Shown here: in pieces, positions 24,501 through 35,260 of the stretch
Numbering within the stretch: position 1 is the stretch's first letter
How the letters are laid out: every line of letters starts with the position of its first letter
DNA from: Mangifera indica
Taxonomy: Eukaryota; Streptophyta; Magnoliopsida; Sapindales; Anacardiaceae
Reading direction: 5' to 3'
NCBI RefSeq assembly: GCF_011075055.1
Contig: NC_058139.1
Location: forward strand, 19,241,584 to 19,305,583
DNA: 64,000 bases
The notes under the pieces: generated by a model
What the model was told of the DNA's origin: nothing
The model's database searches: none
The model's input: only the letters and a program-made list of their open reading frames with translations
Translations under genes and position numbers: made by a program

Positions 24501-27500
24501 CACCATGAGCAGTGGCAGATATCTAACAAATTAGCTAATGTCATTCACCAGGTGGTAAGTACTGACTCGGTTCACAAAATTCAAGTATACAGGGAACCTT
24601 AAGAATAATGTCAATCCATCTTTTATATACACTTCAACCATAAAATGGAGATAAAAAAGTGACTGCACTAACTTCCAACTTCCTCCCCCTAATTACTGTT
24701 ATGATATGGACAAAGAAGAAACTTCATTAAATCCAAAACGATGAAAATCCAATTAGATAATTCTAATCATTCTGTGGGAAACAAAATGAGCTTCTTCTAC
24801 ACAAATGACACAGACAAAACATGGATGTTCATAAGAGGCAAAAAAGGTCAATGTTCCATAACAATAAAACCTTCGGAAGAAGGAAGAAATTTACAGAGGT
24901 CACAAAGAATTCTCTAAATTCATTAAAGGACTAAAAATATCTGGAGTTATATATCAAAGAAGAAGAAACATGGGAAAGCTGGCCTGGAGGAGAGAGGAGA
25001 TTTGGATTAGATGCAACCACTAACCTCTTTTAAACAAAACCTTTTTACTTCTCTTTCTTGAACCCTTATAAGTGGACCTTGAAATTTTTTCATCAACCTC
25101 CATTCCAAATTTTCCCTTCACAGCACCCATTGTCTGTCCTTCTTCTGTCCCACTACAGGCTTCCTTTATGTCATCCAACTGATTGTTTACACTTTCTTCT
25201 AATTTTGGTCTCTTGCCATGGCTTCTCTTTCCTTTTTGTTGACCTTCAAAAGTACCAGTATTTTCTGTGTCCATCAAATGACTTCTGTCACGAGCATAAT
25301 ATCCATTATCTGCTTCTGTGCTACCTAAACTTAATTCACAACCATCTTCGTCCATTTCACCACCATGAAGCTTGGAGTTGGTCATTTCTGATTCATCACG
25401 CTAAACACCATACTCAATTAATTTATATCATTAAAGTGATTCTAGAAAAAGGAAAAAAAAAATTTATCAAATAAAGAGAAATTACCATCCTCACATTATT
25501 CTGAACGGGTGAAGGTGTTCCCCTTTTTCTTTTTGGTGTTTGAGAAACTTGAGGAGAACCACCTCTTTGAGAAGCCTCTGTCAATGCTAATGCTATCTCA
25601 TGAGCAACATCATCGTCAATTGTACCTACCCTTGGTTTCAGTCCCTGCCTAATTGGTGAAAGATACTTCTCTGCATTATCTTTGTCATACGAATATGAAA
25701 CAGGGACACGAGGAGTCCTTTTTGCAACAGCACGAGGCCTACTTTCTAGAAAATATGAAAATGCCAAGAAAATAAGTTATTAGCACTTTAAAAGTGGAAA
25801 CTAAGGGGGAAGGTGGGGATACCCTTCTAAAACCTAATGGAGAAGAACAGCAAAATAATTCAAAGTATACAAAGAACTCTTTAGTTTAAGTCCTCAAACT
25901 TTAATTATATTAGACCTACAGGAGAACAACACACTAAGCAGGTTCCTTAGACCAACACATCACCAGTTTTACGCATGAAAGAGAGAGGGAGAGAGAGAGA
26001 GATTTGTAACACAGTCTTTCTTACCAGAACGCCTCTTCTTCAACAATGACAGGCATCCATAATTTGATGCAGCTGACTGAAATTGGAGAAGATCTGGAAA
26101 TGGTTCATCTGATCCTTTTGTGGCACGATTTTGAAATTTTCCACCAGCACGCTTTTGAGATTTTTGAGAGGCCCCTGTACCCTCATCACTTTCTTGTTCG
26201 CTTTCACTTCCTTCCTGCCAGGTCAGAAACTAATAACTTTAATTCCATATAGGCCATTCCTACATGCTTATTGCACTACCTAGATGCACCAAGCTATTTG
26301 ATAGAGATAAAATAGCCTATATAATCAAATATGTATTCATAGATACAGCAATAAATATCAGGACACTATATTTAAAGCATTGTTGAAGAAGATAGTTGAC
26401 CGGATCTCATGTTTTTAGGAAAAGATATGACAGAAATTTACTTGCTATTTTAGTTCTTTCCATAATAGAATAGATTAGCATAAATTGTGTAATTAGCCTT
26501 TTATACACCTAGAAGTTAGGCATCTAGTTTTCTATTTAAACCAGATTGTAAAATGTAAACTGTGTGAATACAATTTTACTTTACCTTTCTCCAAGTTAAC
26601 ATGGTATCAGAGCTAGGTTCTCAACTCTGAGATCTAGGCTGTTTTTTTTCTTTTATTTTTTGAGACCCCACAATGACAACCAACCCAGAAAACCAGTCAA
26701 ATCAAACCGATCAACATACTGTCCGAATCTCCAATTTAAAACTTAATGGAGACAATTTTCATCGCTAGTCACTATCTGTCCGCTTGTATATTCGCGGAAG
26801 GGGAAAGATTGGGTATTTGACCGGTGAAAAGAAGGAACCAGACAGGAAGGATGCAGAATATGCAACTTGGGAGGCAGAAAACTCAATGGTTATGGCGTGG
26901 CTTACCAACTCTATGGAGGAAGATATAAGCGCAACCTACTTAGGATATTCAACAGCCAAAGAGTTGTGGGATAACTTGACAGAAATGTACTCAGATCTGG
27001 GAAATCAATCTCAGATCTATGAGTTGCAGCTGAAACTTGGAGAATTAAAGCAAGGAAATGAGACTGTGACAAAGTATTTCTCAGCAATGAAGAGGTTATG
27101 GCAGGAGCTGGATATTTTTAAAGACTATACTTGGAAGGATCCTTCTGATGCAGCTCATTATCAGAAGGAAGTGGATAATTCTAGAGTATATTCCTTTTTG
27201 GCAGGTTTGAATGTAGAGTTTGATGAAGTTAGGAGTCGCATTATAGGCAGACGTCCCTTATCTTCTCTAAATGAGGTGTTTGCAGAAGTTAGAAGGGAGG
27301 AGAGTAGACGGTCTGTTATGTTAGGGAAAAAGGAGCCAGTACCTGCTTCTATTGAAACTTCAGCCCTGGTTTCACAAGAAAATACGGCTCTTAAAGCTGC
27401 TGCTCGCAAACCAGAAGATAAGAAGAAAGTCTGGTGTGACTACTGTCACCGTCCCCGCCATACAAGAGAGACATGCTGGAAATTAAACGGCAAACCAGAA

Positions 27501-30500
27501 AATTGGAAGGCGAGGGAAGGAGTTTCCCTAATGCAAATTCAGCAGAACAAGTGTCTCTCACAAAGGAACAGATAGATCAGCTCCTGAAACTAGTAAACCA
27601 TTCATCAACTCCTAACTGCTCTCTTGTCCACACAGGTAATTTATCTACCAGTTTTTTGAGTCTCACCGATCACACACCTTGGATCATTGATTCAGGTGCT
27701 TCCGATCACATGACAAGCATGTCTTCTCTATTCCACACATACATTCCATGTCCTGGTAACAAAAAGGTCAGACTTGCTGATGGTAGCTTCACTCCTATAG
27801 CAGGGAAAGGATCTGTTAAAATCTCTAACGCTATCACCTTAGAATCTGTCTTGCATGTTCCTAATCTGTCTTGTAATTTACTGTCAGTCAGCAAGCTATC
27901 AAGAAACTCCAATTGTTTAGTCATTTTCTCACCTCAAAAATGCGTTTTTCAGGACAGGAACTTGGGGAAGGAGATTGGCAGTGCTAGAGAAGATGGTGGA
28001 CTCTATTATTTTGGAGGAAAAGATCAAGCAGTAGGGTTATCTTGTGATGTAAACTCTCTCTCAATTAGAGAGCAAATAATGACTTGGCATTATAGGTTAG
28101 GTCACCCTAATTTTCCTTATTTAAAGCATTTATTTCCTGTTTTGTTCCAGAAATTAAAAAATCAGTACTTGCATTGTGATATATGTTCATTCTCTAAGAG
28201 TACCCGACAGTTATACAACTCAAAACCATATAGGGCTTCAAAACCTTTCTATTTGATTCATAGTGATGTTTGGGGGCCTTGTAACATCACTTCTTTATCT
28301 GGCAAAAGGTGGTTTGTGACTTTTATTGATGACCACACTAGACTATGTTGGGTGTATCTAATGAAACAAAAATCAGAAATTCAACAATTGTTCAAAATAT
28401 TTTATAATATGGTTGAAACACAATTTCAAACCAAAATTAGTATTCTAAGAACCGATAATGGTAAAAAATACTTCAATCAAATTTTAGGACAATTTTTACT
28501 TGAAAAAGGCATTCAACATCAATCTTCATGTGGTCATACACCTCAACAGAATGGGGTTGCAGAAAGAAAAAACAGACACCTTCTTGAGGTTAGTAGGGCC
28601 CTCATGCTAGCTATGAATGTTCCACATTATTTATGGGGAGATGCAGTTCTAACAGCTGCATATTTGATTAATAGAGTTCCCTCTAGAGTCCTAAATCATA
28701 GAACTCCCTTGAGTTGTTTAAAGGAATTCTTTCCAGACAATAGATTGCACTCAAATTTACCTCTCAAAGTTTTTGGTTGTACAGTGTTCGTGCATATTAC
28801 AGATGTGGGTAGATCAAAACTTGCTCCTAAGGCTGAAAAATGTGTTTTCATAAGCTATGCAACTAACCAAAAAGGGTACAAAGTGTTTAATCCTAAAACT
28901 AAGAAAATACAGGTTAGTATGGATGTTGTATTTCTTGAACAACAACCATTTTTTGAAAATCATCTTCAGGGGGAGAAGTATAACAGGGTGTTTGAAGATG
29001 AAGCTGCACGGACTGGAACAGGTACTGGAAAAAGTTTCCAGGATCAGACCAGTACTGGTGCTAGCTCACCTGTGCCTTATCTTCCTCATCTCCCTAGTGT
29101 TTTGGATAAACCCATAGAAATAAACCCTGCAGATCAGACCATTTCTCTGAGTCAAAATTTGCCAACTACAGGAGAAGATACAACATCACAGGTACTAAAC
29201 GAGGACCCTACAACCGAGATACAGGTTTACACCAGAAGGAGACATCAAAATAATAGAGACCATCCTTCAACTCAAGGCCAAAGTCAATCAGCTAACCCCA
29301 TGGAACCTGGTCTGGAGCTACACAACACAGGTAATCCCTCTATTACTATTGAACCAAATTTTTCCTCTCAAACTAATTCTGGTCCAACAGTTACAGAGCA
29401 CAATACCAGAGTTTTTGACACAGATCTGGACATTCCAATTGCTATTAGGAAAGGTGTTAGATCATGTACTAATCATCCTATAGCCAAATACATGTCATAC
29501 CACAAACTGTCTAGTGAACATAAAGCATTTACCTCAAAAATTTCTCATCTTTCTATTCCTAGAAACATACAAGAGGCGTTAGAGTGTCCTAAGTGGAAAG
29601 AGGCAATCATGGAGGAAATGAATGCACTAGTGAAGAATAACACATGGGAAAGTGTTGTATTGCCCAGAGAAAAAAAGGCAGTGGGATGCAAGTGGGTATT
29701 CACTGTCAAATGTAAAGCTGACGGGTCCATAGAGAGATATAAAGCACGTTTGGTAGCTAAAGGATTTACACAAACACATGGTCTTGATTATCAAGAGACT
29801 TTTGCACCTGTGGCTAAGGTAAACTCAATTCGAATCCTATTTTCTTTAGCTGCAAATTTTGGATGGTCATTGCATCAACTAGATGTAAAAAATGCCTTCC
29901 TAAATGGTTATCTAGATGAAGAGGTTTTTATGGAACCACCACCAGGTTTTGAGCATTTAGTTGGCAGGGGGAGAGTATGTAAACTAATCAAGTCCATATA
30001 TGGACTAAAACAATCACCAAGGGCTTGGTTTGAGAGATTTGGAGAAGTAGTAAGAAAACTAGGGTATAGACAAAGTCAGGGAGATCATACCCTATTTGTT
30101 AAACACTCTAGTGAGGGAAAACGAGCTGTCTTGATTGTGTATGTTGACGATATTATCCTAACAGGGGATGATGACAGTGAAATAGACAGACTTAAGAAGT
30201 TGCTGGCAAAGGAATTTGAAGTTAAAGACTTAGGAGAGGCGAAGTACTTCCTTGGCATGGAAATTACCAGATCAGAACATGGGATTTCAGTATGCCAAAG
30301 GAAATATGTACTAGATCTTTTGGGTGAAACAGGAATGCTTGGTTGTAGGGCTGCTGAAACTCCTATGGAACCTAATCTGAAAGTGGAAGCATCTACACCT
30401 GAGGAACTAGTTGATAAGGAGCAATATCAAAAGTTGGTAGGGAAACTCATATACCTAGCTCATACACGACCTGACATTACCTTTGCTGTTGGAGTGGTAA

Positions 30501-33500
30501 GTCAGTTCATGCATTCACCAGGTCAGAAACACCATGAGGCAGTAGTGAGAATTTTGAGATACCTAAAGGGGACACCTGGTAAGGGTCTATTCTTTGCTAA
30601 CAATGGACATTTTCAGGTTGACATCTACACAGATGCAGATTGGGCAGGAGACATAACAGATAAGAGATCAACATCTGGGTATTTCACCTTTGTGTGTGGG
30701 AATTTAGTTACATGGAGAAGCAAAAAACAGAATGTGGTGGCTAGGAGCAGTGCTGAAGCAGAATATAGAGCAGTAGCCCTAGGCATTTGTGAAGGTCTTT
30801 GGATGAGGCAGATATTAGAATACCTAAATATCAAGTTAACTTCTCCAATTAAGCTATACTGCGACAACAAGTCTGCCATCGCTATAGCTCACAATCCAGT
30901 CCTGCATGACAGGACCAAACATGTGGAGATTGACAAGCACTTTATCAAGGAAAAAATTGACAAATGACAGATATGCATGACTTATTTGCCTACTGCACAA
31001 CAAGTAGCAAACATGCTTACGAAGAGCCTTCCAAGAAGACAATTTGATGAGTTGGTGTCCAAGCTGGAAATGAGAGATATTTTCAAACCAGCTTGAGGGG
31101 GAGTGTTGAAGAAGATAGTTGACCGGATCTCATGTTTTTAGGAAAAGATATGACAGAAATTTACTTGCTATTTTAGTTCTTTCCATAATAGAATAGATTA
31201 GCATAAATTGTGTAATTAACCTTTTATACACCTAGAAGTTAGGCATCTAGTTTTCTATTTAAACCAGATTGTAAAATGTAAACTGTGTGAATACAATTTT
31301 ACTTTACCTTTCTCCAAGTTAACAAGCATAAACCACCATCACAAAATCACATGAGCACTTTGGAGCGTGATAATAAATTAACTATGCACCAAAAAAAGAA
31401 GAAAGAGAGAGGTTGTAGATTTTCACAGGAGAATGAGCTTCAGGCCGACAATGAAAGGTAGCATTTCATAACTTCAATTTCAAAATCTTATGCTTGATTG
31501 TAGTTTACTATCAGTCAAATGAATCATGAGGTAAATAATATGCTCTGCTTTGATCAAACACCCCAGACAGATAGCAAGCAAGAAAGAGGAGGGTAAATAT
31601 AGAAAAATAGAACACTAAAACTGAGTCAAACTAACTTTTACTAAAAAGGAGATTTCGTCACTCTTTTTGCCCATGACTTTTGTGATCCTTTTTTCCCCTC
31701 TTTAATGAAATTTATTCACCACAAAAAGAAACTCATCCTTGATTTCCTCTCAAAGTTCAGGAATCACACATTCTGGTTATGGCCAAGTCAGATTCTTAGC
31801 CAGTCAACCAGGCAAAAATTGGAGGAGCTGATCATTTCCTTATGTCAAGTCAAAACCTTAGTAAATACCTTCACATGAAGAGATAGAAATATATATAGAA
31901 TACAAGTGCAAAGGCTCATATGAAAAAATGGTGTGGTAAACTCATATTTCCTTCCAATATGTTTGCATGAATATGTTCAGATGTTTGTGTAGCCAATAAA
32001 TCATTTCTTATTGGAAATTGAAAAATCCTCTATTTTTTCATCACAGTATGTGGTCTGTATTTGTTGCAAAAATTCTTTCTGGTTAATAATCTCCTCGCTT
32101 TTGTTGTACTTGCAGCAACAATAAAGCAACTATAGCAACTATTTTGATTTCCACAGCGCAAACCAACTTTGTGAAACAAGCACAGAATATCTTACACTCA
32201 GATCTATATGATAGTCTATACAAGCTTAATAGATTAAATCTTGATCTCACCAGAACACCATAATGATCAGTCATCATTGCTATTAATCCAACAACTGAAG
32301 CAGTGCCCTCTGGAAGAGATAAGTAAGCCTGAAAGACAGACAAAAGCAATGATCGAAATCAATTTCTTTATTGTTTCAATTATGTTCAGAATATCAAAAA
32401 ATTAAATCTCTTTTTTTCTCTAAAAAAAGATATAAACATGCATACTAGTATACACATCCATGCCACTCAAATTATACTCATCAAGTTCAATACAAGCTTC
32501 ATAAACTCAAAACCACAAAAATTGGTTTGAGTTTTAAATACATTAGGCGATTCCAATTTAATTCATTTTCAAATGTGTGTTCCTGTGAAGCTTCATCCTG
32601 CCGAAGCACAGCAAAGCAATATCTTTTTAGAAAAATACTGCATTAAAGCAAGTAGCAACATTTCACTTGGTTTAAACCAGACAAACTAAAGTACAGGTCA
32701 GTCTGTTGGAATGTGAAAACACAATGTAAATTTGCAGGAGCAATCCTAGGAATGCACAAAGAAAAGTTATGCCTCAGACAAAGCAAAACAATGCAAAAAG
32801 GTACTACGTTGAATTTATACATGGTAAACATCAAAGAAAATAATTCTGAAGCTTTACAAATCAAGAAATTGAAATAAGTTGAAGATTGTAATCAGGTAAT
32901 ATAAGATCATGCTTACCCTATTCATAGTGAAAAGTGCTTCAACCATTTCTAGAGACCGGTTACGCACTGCAGCAGCTACCTATAGATCCAAATGAGACCA
33001 AAACTAAAAGTAGTTGTAGGTTGTCAAAGAGAATAAATGCATTATTCTATAGCAGATATAGAATTGATTCGAATAGTACAGAAAAGTGATAGTATTAAGT
33101 TTCACACATGAAGTCACAAGCCTCTTCCAATAAAATACTTAGTAACATTATTTGCATTTATAAACTCATATTAGCCATGAAAACCAAGTAATGGCACTAG
33201 ACCTAGTAATTTATATTTCAAAAAATCACTGCACCAAATTCAAATTTGCAAACTGGAATAACCTTTTTCCAATCTTTTCCATATTTACGATAGGCTTCAT
33301 AGAAATGCTCAAGTTCTTCCTTGCTCCATTGCGGCCCTAACATGTCGGATAGCTTCCTCTTCTGAATACAATAACAAATAATTGTAAAACTAAAAACTGA
33401 GTCCACAACCACACTTTTTAGAAGCAAATATTATTGATTTTACGTCTACAATTAAGGTTGCATAATCATAAATCCAAATAAACTGATAAAAATTATATGG

Positions 33501-34372
33501 GAATATATACTTAAACGGAAATTCATAGTGGTGGGTATAAAATATTCAATTGCATCTTTATTTATAGACACTAATTGGATCAACAATAAAAAGAAAGGAC
33601 AGTTGACAGAGCTAAGTAGTTAAGAGCTTACAGAAACATGATTATTCTAGAGTAAGAAAATTATTATATGAGATTTAATGATTAAAAACATGAAAGATAC
33701 TGTTATCTTAACAAATTAAGGCATCAAGGAAGCAACAGAGTAGAAAGAGAGCAGTTTCTGTCAACAAATGACAAAAGATTGCTATGGTCTATGGTTTACA
33801 ATTTTAACAGAAAATCTGTAATATAATTCATAATTTTGTAAATAACATCACTGTACTTCTTTTGAAGGAGTATCTATGATGATTTATTATATTGTCAGAA
33901 ATTTAAATAGTCGATATATCATTTTATCCTCATAAAGAATATGGGTTTCTACTGCAGACGATATACTTCCAAAACTATTGGAGAAAGTGTGTTCCAAGAA
34001 GTTTGAGAAAAGAATAACTAAATCAAATTAAACCCCAGTCCAGGAGATTATTATTTGTTTAATATGTGGAATCCAACTGTGAAAAAAGCAAATTTAAATA
34101 TATTGTATCCAAGATTAGAAGTCAAACACATGGGATATCACGTTACTACTAAACATAAATATAACTGGAACATTATTTGTCATTTGAATTAAACGACACA
34201 AAAGAAAGCTTCATCAATGTTGACAAATTATGAATGGAACAATCCTCTAAACAAAGCTAGAACTCACCCGCTGCCCACTTTTGTCAGCATTTCCTCCTTT
34301 TTTCTTAGACACTACTTCACTAGCATAAGAATGCCGCTTACCTACACTTCTAGATTTTCTTGTCGGGGCCAT
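12586..34372 (-). CDS. ALY: ALWAYS EARLY (LIN-9/Mip130 family) DREAM-complex protein, 19 coding exons
   Basis: Exons on the minus strand are 34268-34372, 33263-33361, 32917-32979, 32251-32328, 26025-26214, 25486-25745, 25025-25400, 24145-24222, 23750-23976, 23589-23651, 17979-18299, 17720-17898, 17342-17624, 16758-17003, 16252-16383, 14838-14981, 14510-14728, 13328-13630 and 12586-12756. All phases join and give 1,178 residues, a normal length for plant ALY proteins. It starts [20 protein letters not shown]/Myb domain ([20 protein letters not shown]) is at about residues 47-110. Basic, low-complexity linkers follow. The DIRP domain ([18 protein letters not shown] and onward) is at about 640-700, and the Tudor-like LIN-9 segment ([20 protein letters not shown]) at about 730-780. 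The C-terminal half has a coiled-coil-like part and ends ALIPTTT. Family knowledge: ALY is the plant LIN-9 of MuvB/DREAM complexes that repress or activate cell-cycle genes in the nucleus. Introns hold a copia, a gypsy-like, a TRIM and a hAT-type insertion. One junction (exons 16/17) appears to use a GC donor. Confidence 0.93.
15286..16059. mobile_element. Non-autonomous hAT-type element in ALY intron 15
   Basis: The 774-base insert starts TAGAGCTGAATTCGAACTG and ends with the inverted counterpart (read on the other strand TAGGGCTAGATTTGAGAAT). Its two sides are full of GAGCTCG/CGAGC motifs in opposite orientation, as in common plant hAT MITEs. The flanks AGTCAAGA (15278-15285) and ATCCAAGA (16060-16067) fit a decayed 8-base target duplication, 6 of 8 matching. 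The middle is AT-rich and non-coding. It sits between ALY exons 15 and 16 and should be removed with the intron. Confidence 0.75.
18579..19108 (+). repeat. Left LTR of the chimeric element
   Basis: This is the direct repeat of 22481-23045. Its 3' part contains a unit GAAATTGTTGG(A/G)TG(T/C)TATCT(G/A)G that occurs twice, near 18979 and 19070. The same duplicated unit is in the right copy near 22913 and 23001, so the duplication predates insertion. Confidence 0.65.
19262..19559 (+). repeat. 5' LTR of the TRIM
   Basis: This 298-base repeat aligns without gaps to 20209-20506 with about 31 mismatches, nearly all transitions. Confidence 0.88.
20209..20506 (+). repeat. 3' LTR of the TRIM
   Basis: Gap-free partner of 19262-19559, preceded by the polypurine tract and followed by the CATTC duplication. 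Confidence 0.88.
20985..21535 (+). pseudogene. Captured FKBP-type prolyl isomerase fragment (FKBP62/ROF1-like)
   Basis: In shifting plus-strand frames the sequence reads [17 protein letters not shown], then [75 protein letters not shown] and [20 protein letters not shown]. These blocks match, in the right order, the stretch from the end of FKBP domain 1 to the start of domain 3 in plant multi-FKBP co-chaperones such as ROF1. No introns interrupt it, so it looks copied from mRNA or strongly trimmed. There are stops and at least two frameshifts. A SINE splits it at 21346-21423; without that insert, VSN runs straight into ITKDKN. It lies inside an LTR element, in an ALY intron, and cannot be expressed as an enzyme. 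Confidence 0.75.
21346..21423 (+). mobile_element. Short 5'-truncated SINE-like insertion with poly(A) tail
   Basis: The 78-base insert ends in an A run and is flanked by an exact 12-base direct repeat GTTTCTAATATT (21334-21345 and 21424-21435). Its core GGGGTTTACCTATCCGGCGA looks like the 3' body of plant SINEs. It interrupts the FKBP fragment. Tail plus variable-length target duplication are the marks of LINE-driven retroposition. Confidence 0.78.
21800..21965 (+). pseudogene. Possible PPR-protein fragment
   Basis: A plus-strand frame at about 21866-21930 reads [20 protein letters not shown], and a neighbouring frame continues with VACSHGGLV. This is the shape of a pentatricopeptide repeat of plant PLS-type proteins (E-M-x5-G-x-x-P-x-x-x-T, then ACSH-GLV). 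Only one repeat is legible and frames are broken, so the assignment is tentative. Confidence 0.4.
22481..23045 (+). repeat. Right LTR of the chimeric element
   Basis: This is the direct repeat of 18579-19108. It is more drifted than the copia LTR pair at 26-31 kb, which places this insertion as the older one. Confidence 0.65.
26381..26601 (+). repeat. 5' LTR of the copia element
   Basis: It begins TGTTGAAGAAG and ends AAGTTAACA. The single difference from the 3' LTR is G versus A in ATTA(G/A)CC. A TATTTAAA-like box near 26533 may be its promoter. Confidence 0.95.
26673..27525 (+). pseudogene. Copia gag, interrupted by a stop codon
   Basis: The frame opens at ATG 26673 ([20 protein letters not shown]) and reaches NGDNFHR before a TAG at 26766-26768, at a position that is Trp in related copia Gag proteins (a TGG to TAG change). 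It then reads open as [19 protein letters not shown], the UBN2/copia Gag core, to a CCHC zinc knuckle ([14 protein letters not shown]) at about 27436-27477. Near 27515-27525 a one-base frame change separates it from pol. Confidence 0.88.
27473..31096 (+). pseudogene. Copia pol: protease, integrase, reverse transcriptase, RNase H
   Basis: The frame is open from 27473 to 30964. Its start at 27473 is not a natural start; true pol continues from gag after a frameshift. Protease: [12 protein letters not shown] near 27680. Integrase: zinc-binding HYRLGHP and [10 protein letters not shown], then [16 protein letters not shown] and [13 protein letters not shown] for the D,D,E triad. Reverse transcriptase: [26 protein letters not shown] and YVDDIILTG near 30150, so catalytic Asp pairs are kept. 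RNase [34 protein letters not shown] at 30965-30967 stops the frame early; the same frame then continues [21 protein letters not shown] to a TGA at 31094-31096, just before the purine tract. Confidence 0.92.
31104..31324 (+). repeat. 3' LTR of the copia element
   Basis: It is identical to 26381-26601 except for one base and is followed by the AGCAT duplication. Confidence 0.95.
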
Positions 34373-35260
34373 AAATGACTAACTCAATAGTCTTGAAATC
34401 TACCAAAAAATAAGAGACCAGTTAGCCATTTATTATCCATGACAATACTCCAGAACCAATATATAAAACAAGGACACTTAACCATGATCACTTCATTAAT
34501 TTCACCATCATTTCATTCCCGCGTCCCCAACTGTACAGAAACACGTGCCAGAATTGGACATAGAACCAAGATCAATTAAAATTGACAAAAAGGAGAAACC
34601 AATTTTTTAAAAGATCCACAACTAAACGCATTAATGTCGAAATTTTCACACCATCACAAACTTAATACGGAAACGGAAAAAAATACAAAATGAAATGATA
34701 CAATGAAATCAGTTTCCAACTATTCATAAATCTAAACCACAATCTGACAAAACACACAAGCTACTAAGCAAAACAAAATGTTTCGCAACGATTCAGCTTA
34801 GGCAGTTGACTGCTGCGAAACCAAGTAAGAAAGGAAAACAAAAATAATTCCAAAACCGAAAACAAATTAAACCTTCATTTCAACTTCAAAACACCTCCCA
34901 GTTAACAAAATTTAATTCCCCAACCTAACTGAGAGCAGAAGCAAAGGATCCGAGACAAGCAAGCAAACAAAGAAGATGCTAAGTCAGTAACCGGCCGATC
35001 AAAGAGAAGCTGTTTGTCGAGGCATTGGTGACGAGTCTGCGCCAAGGAAAAGCAGCAAAAACCGAAGCGATCGAAGCACAGATGCCGAGAAGTGAAGAAG
35101 ATTAAGCAAACATAATATTTGTTTCGGTGAATTTTAGTAATCAGGATGAAGAAATTGAAATTGACGAAGAAATTTTGGGATAAAACCGCGAAAACTTTAA
35201 AATGAATAAAATTAATTCTGGCCAAAAAAGGGAGTGTTTGTCTGAGTGGGTTTTTCCATT
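34373..35260 (-). promoter_or_regulatory. 5' leader and promoter region of ALY
   Basis: Just upstream of the ATG, a good acceptor (TTTTTTGGTAG, splice at 34400) suggests an intron in the 5' leader. The first non-coding exon would then lie toward 34900-35200. No obvious TATA box was seen. The region ends at a run of about 20 T at 35263-35282. Confidence 0.4.

Larger units (their letters stand above)
26381..31324 (+). mobile_element. Ty1/copia LTR retrotransposon, recent insertion in ALY intron 4
   Basis: Both LTRs are 221 bases (26381-26601 and 31104-31324) and differ at only one base. The target duplication AGCAT is exact at 26376-26380 and 31325-31329. The primer site TGGTATCAGAGC at 26602-26613 is a perfect initiator-Met-tRNA match, and a purine tract (GAGGGGGAG) ends at 31103. 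Internal order gag, protease, integrase, reverse transcriptase, RNase H is that of copia. It is oriented opposite to ALY and sits between exons 4 and 5, expanding that intron to 6 kb. Reading frames carry three lesions, so this copy is not autonomous. Confidence 0.96.
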
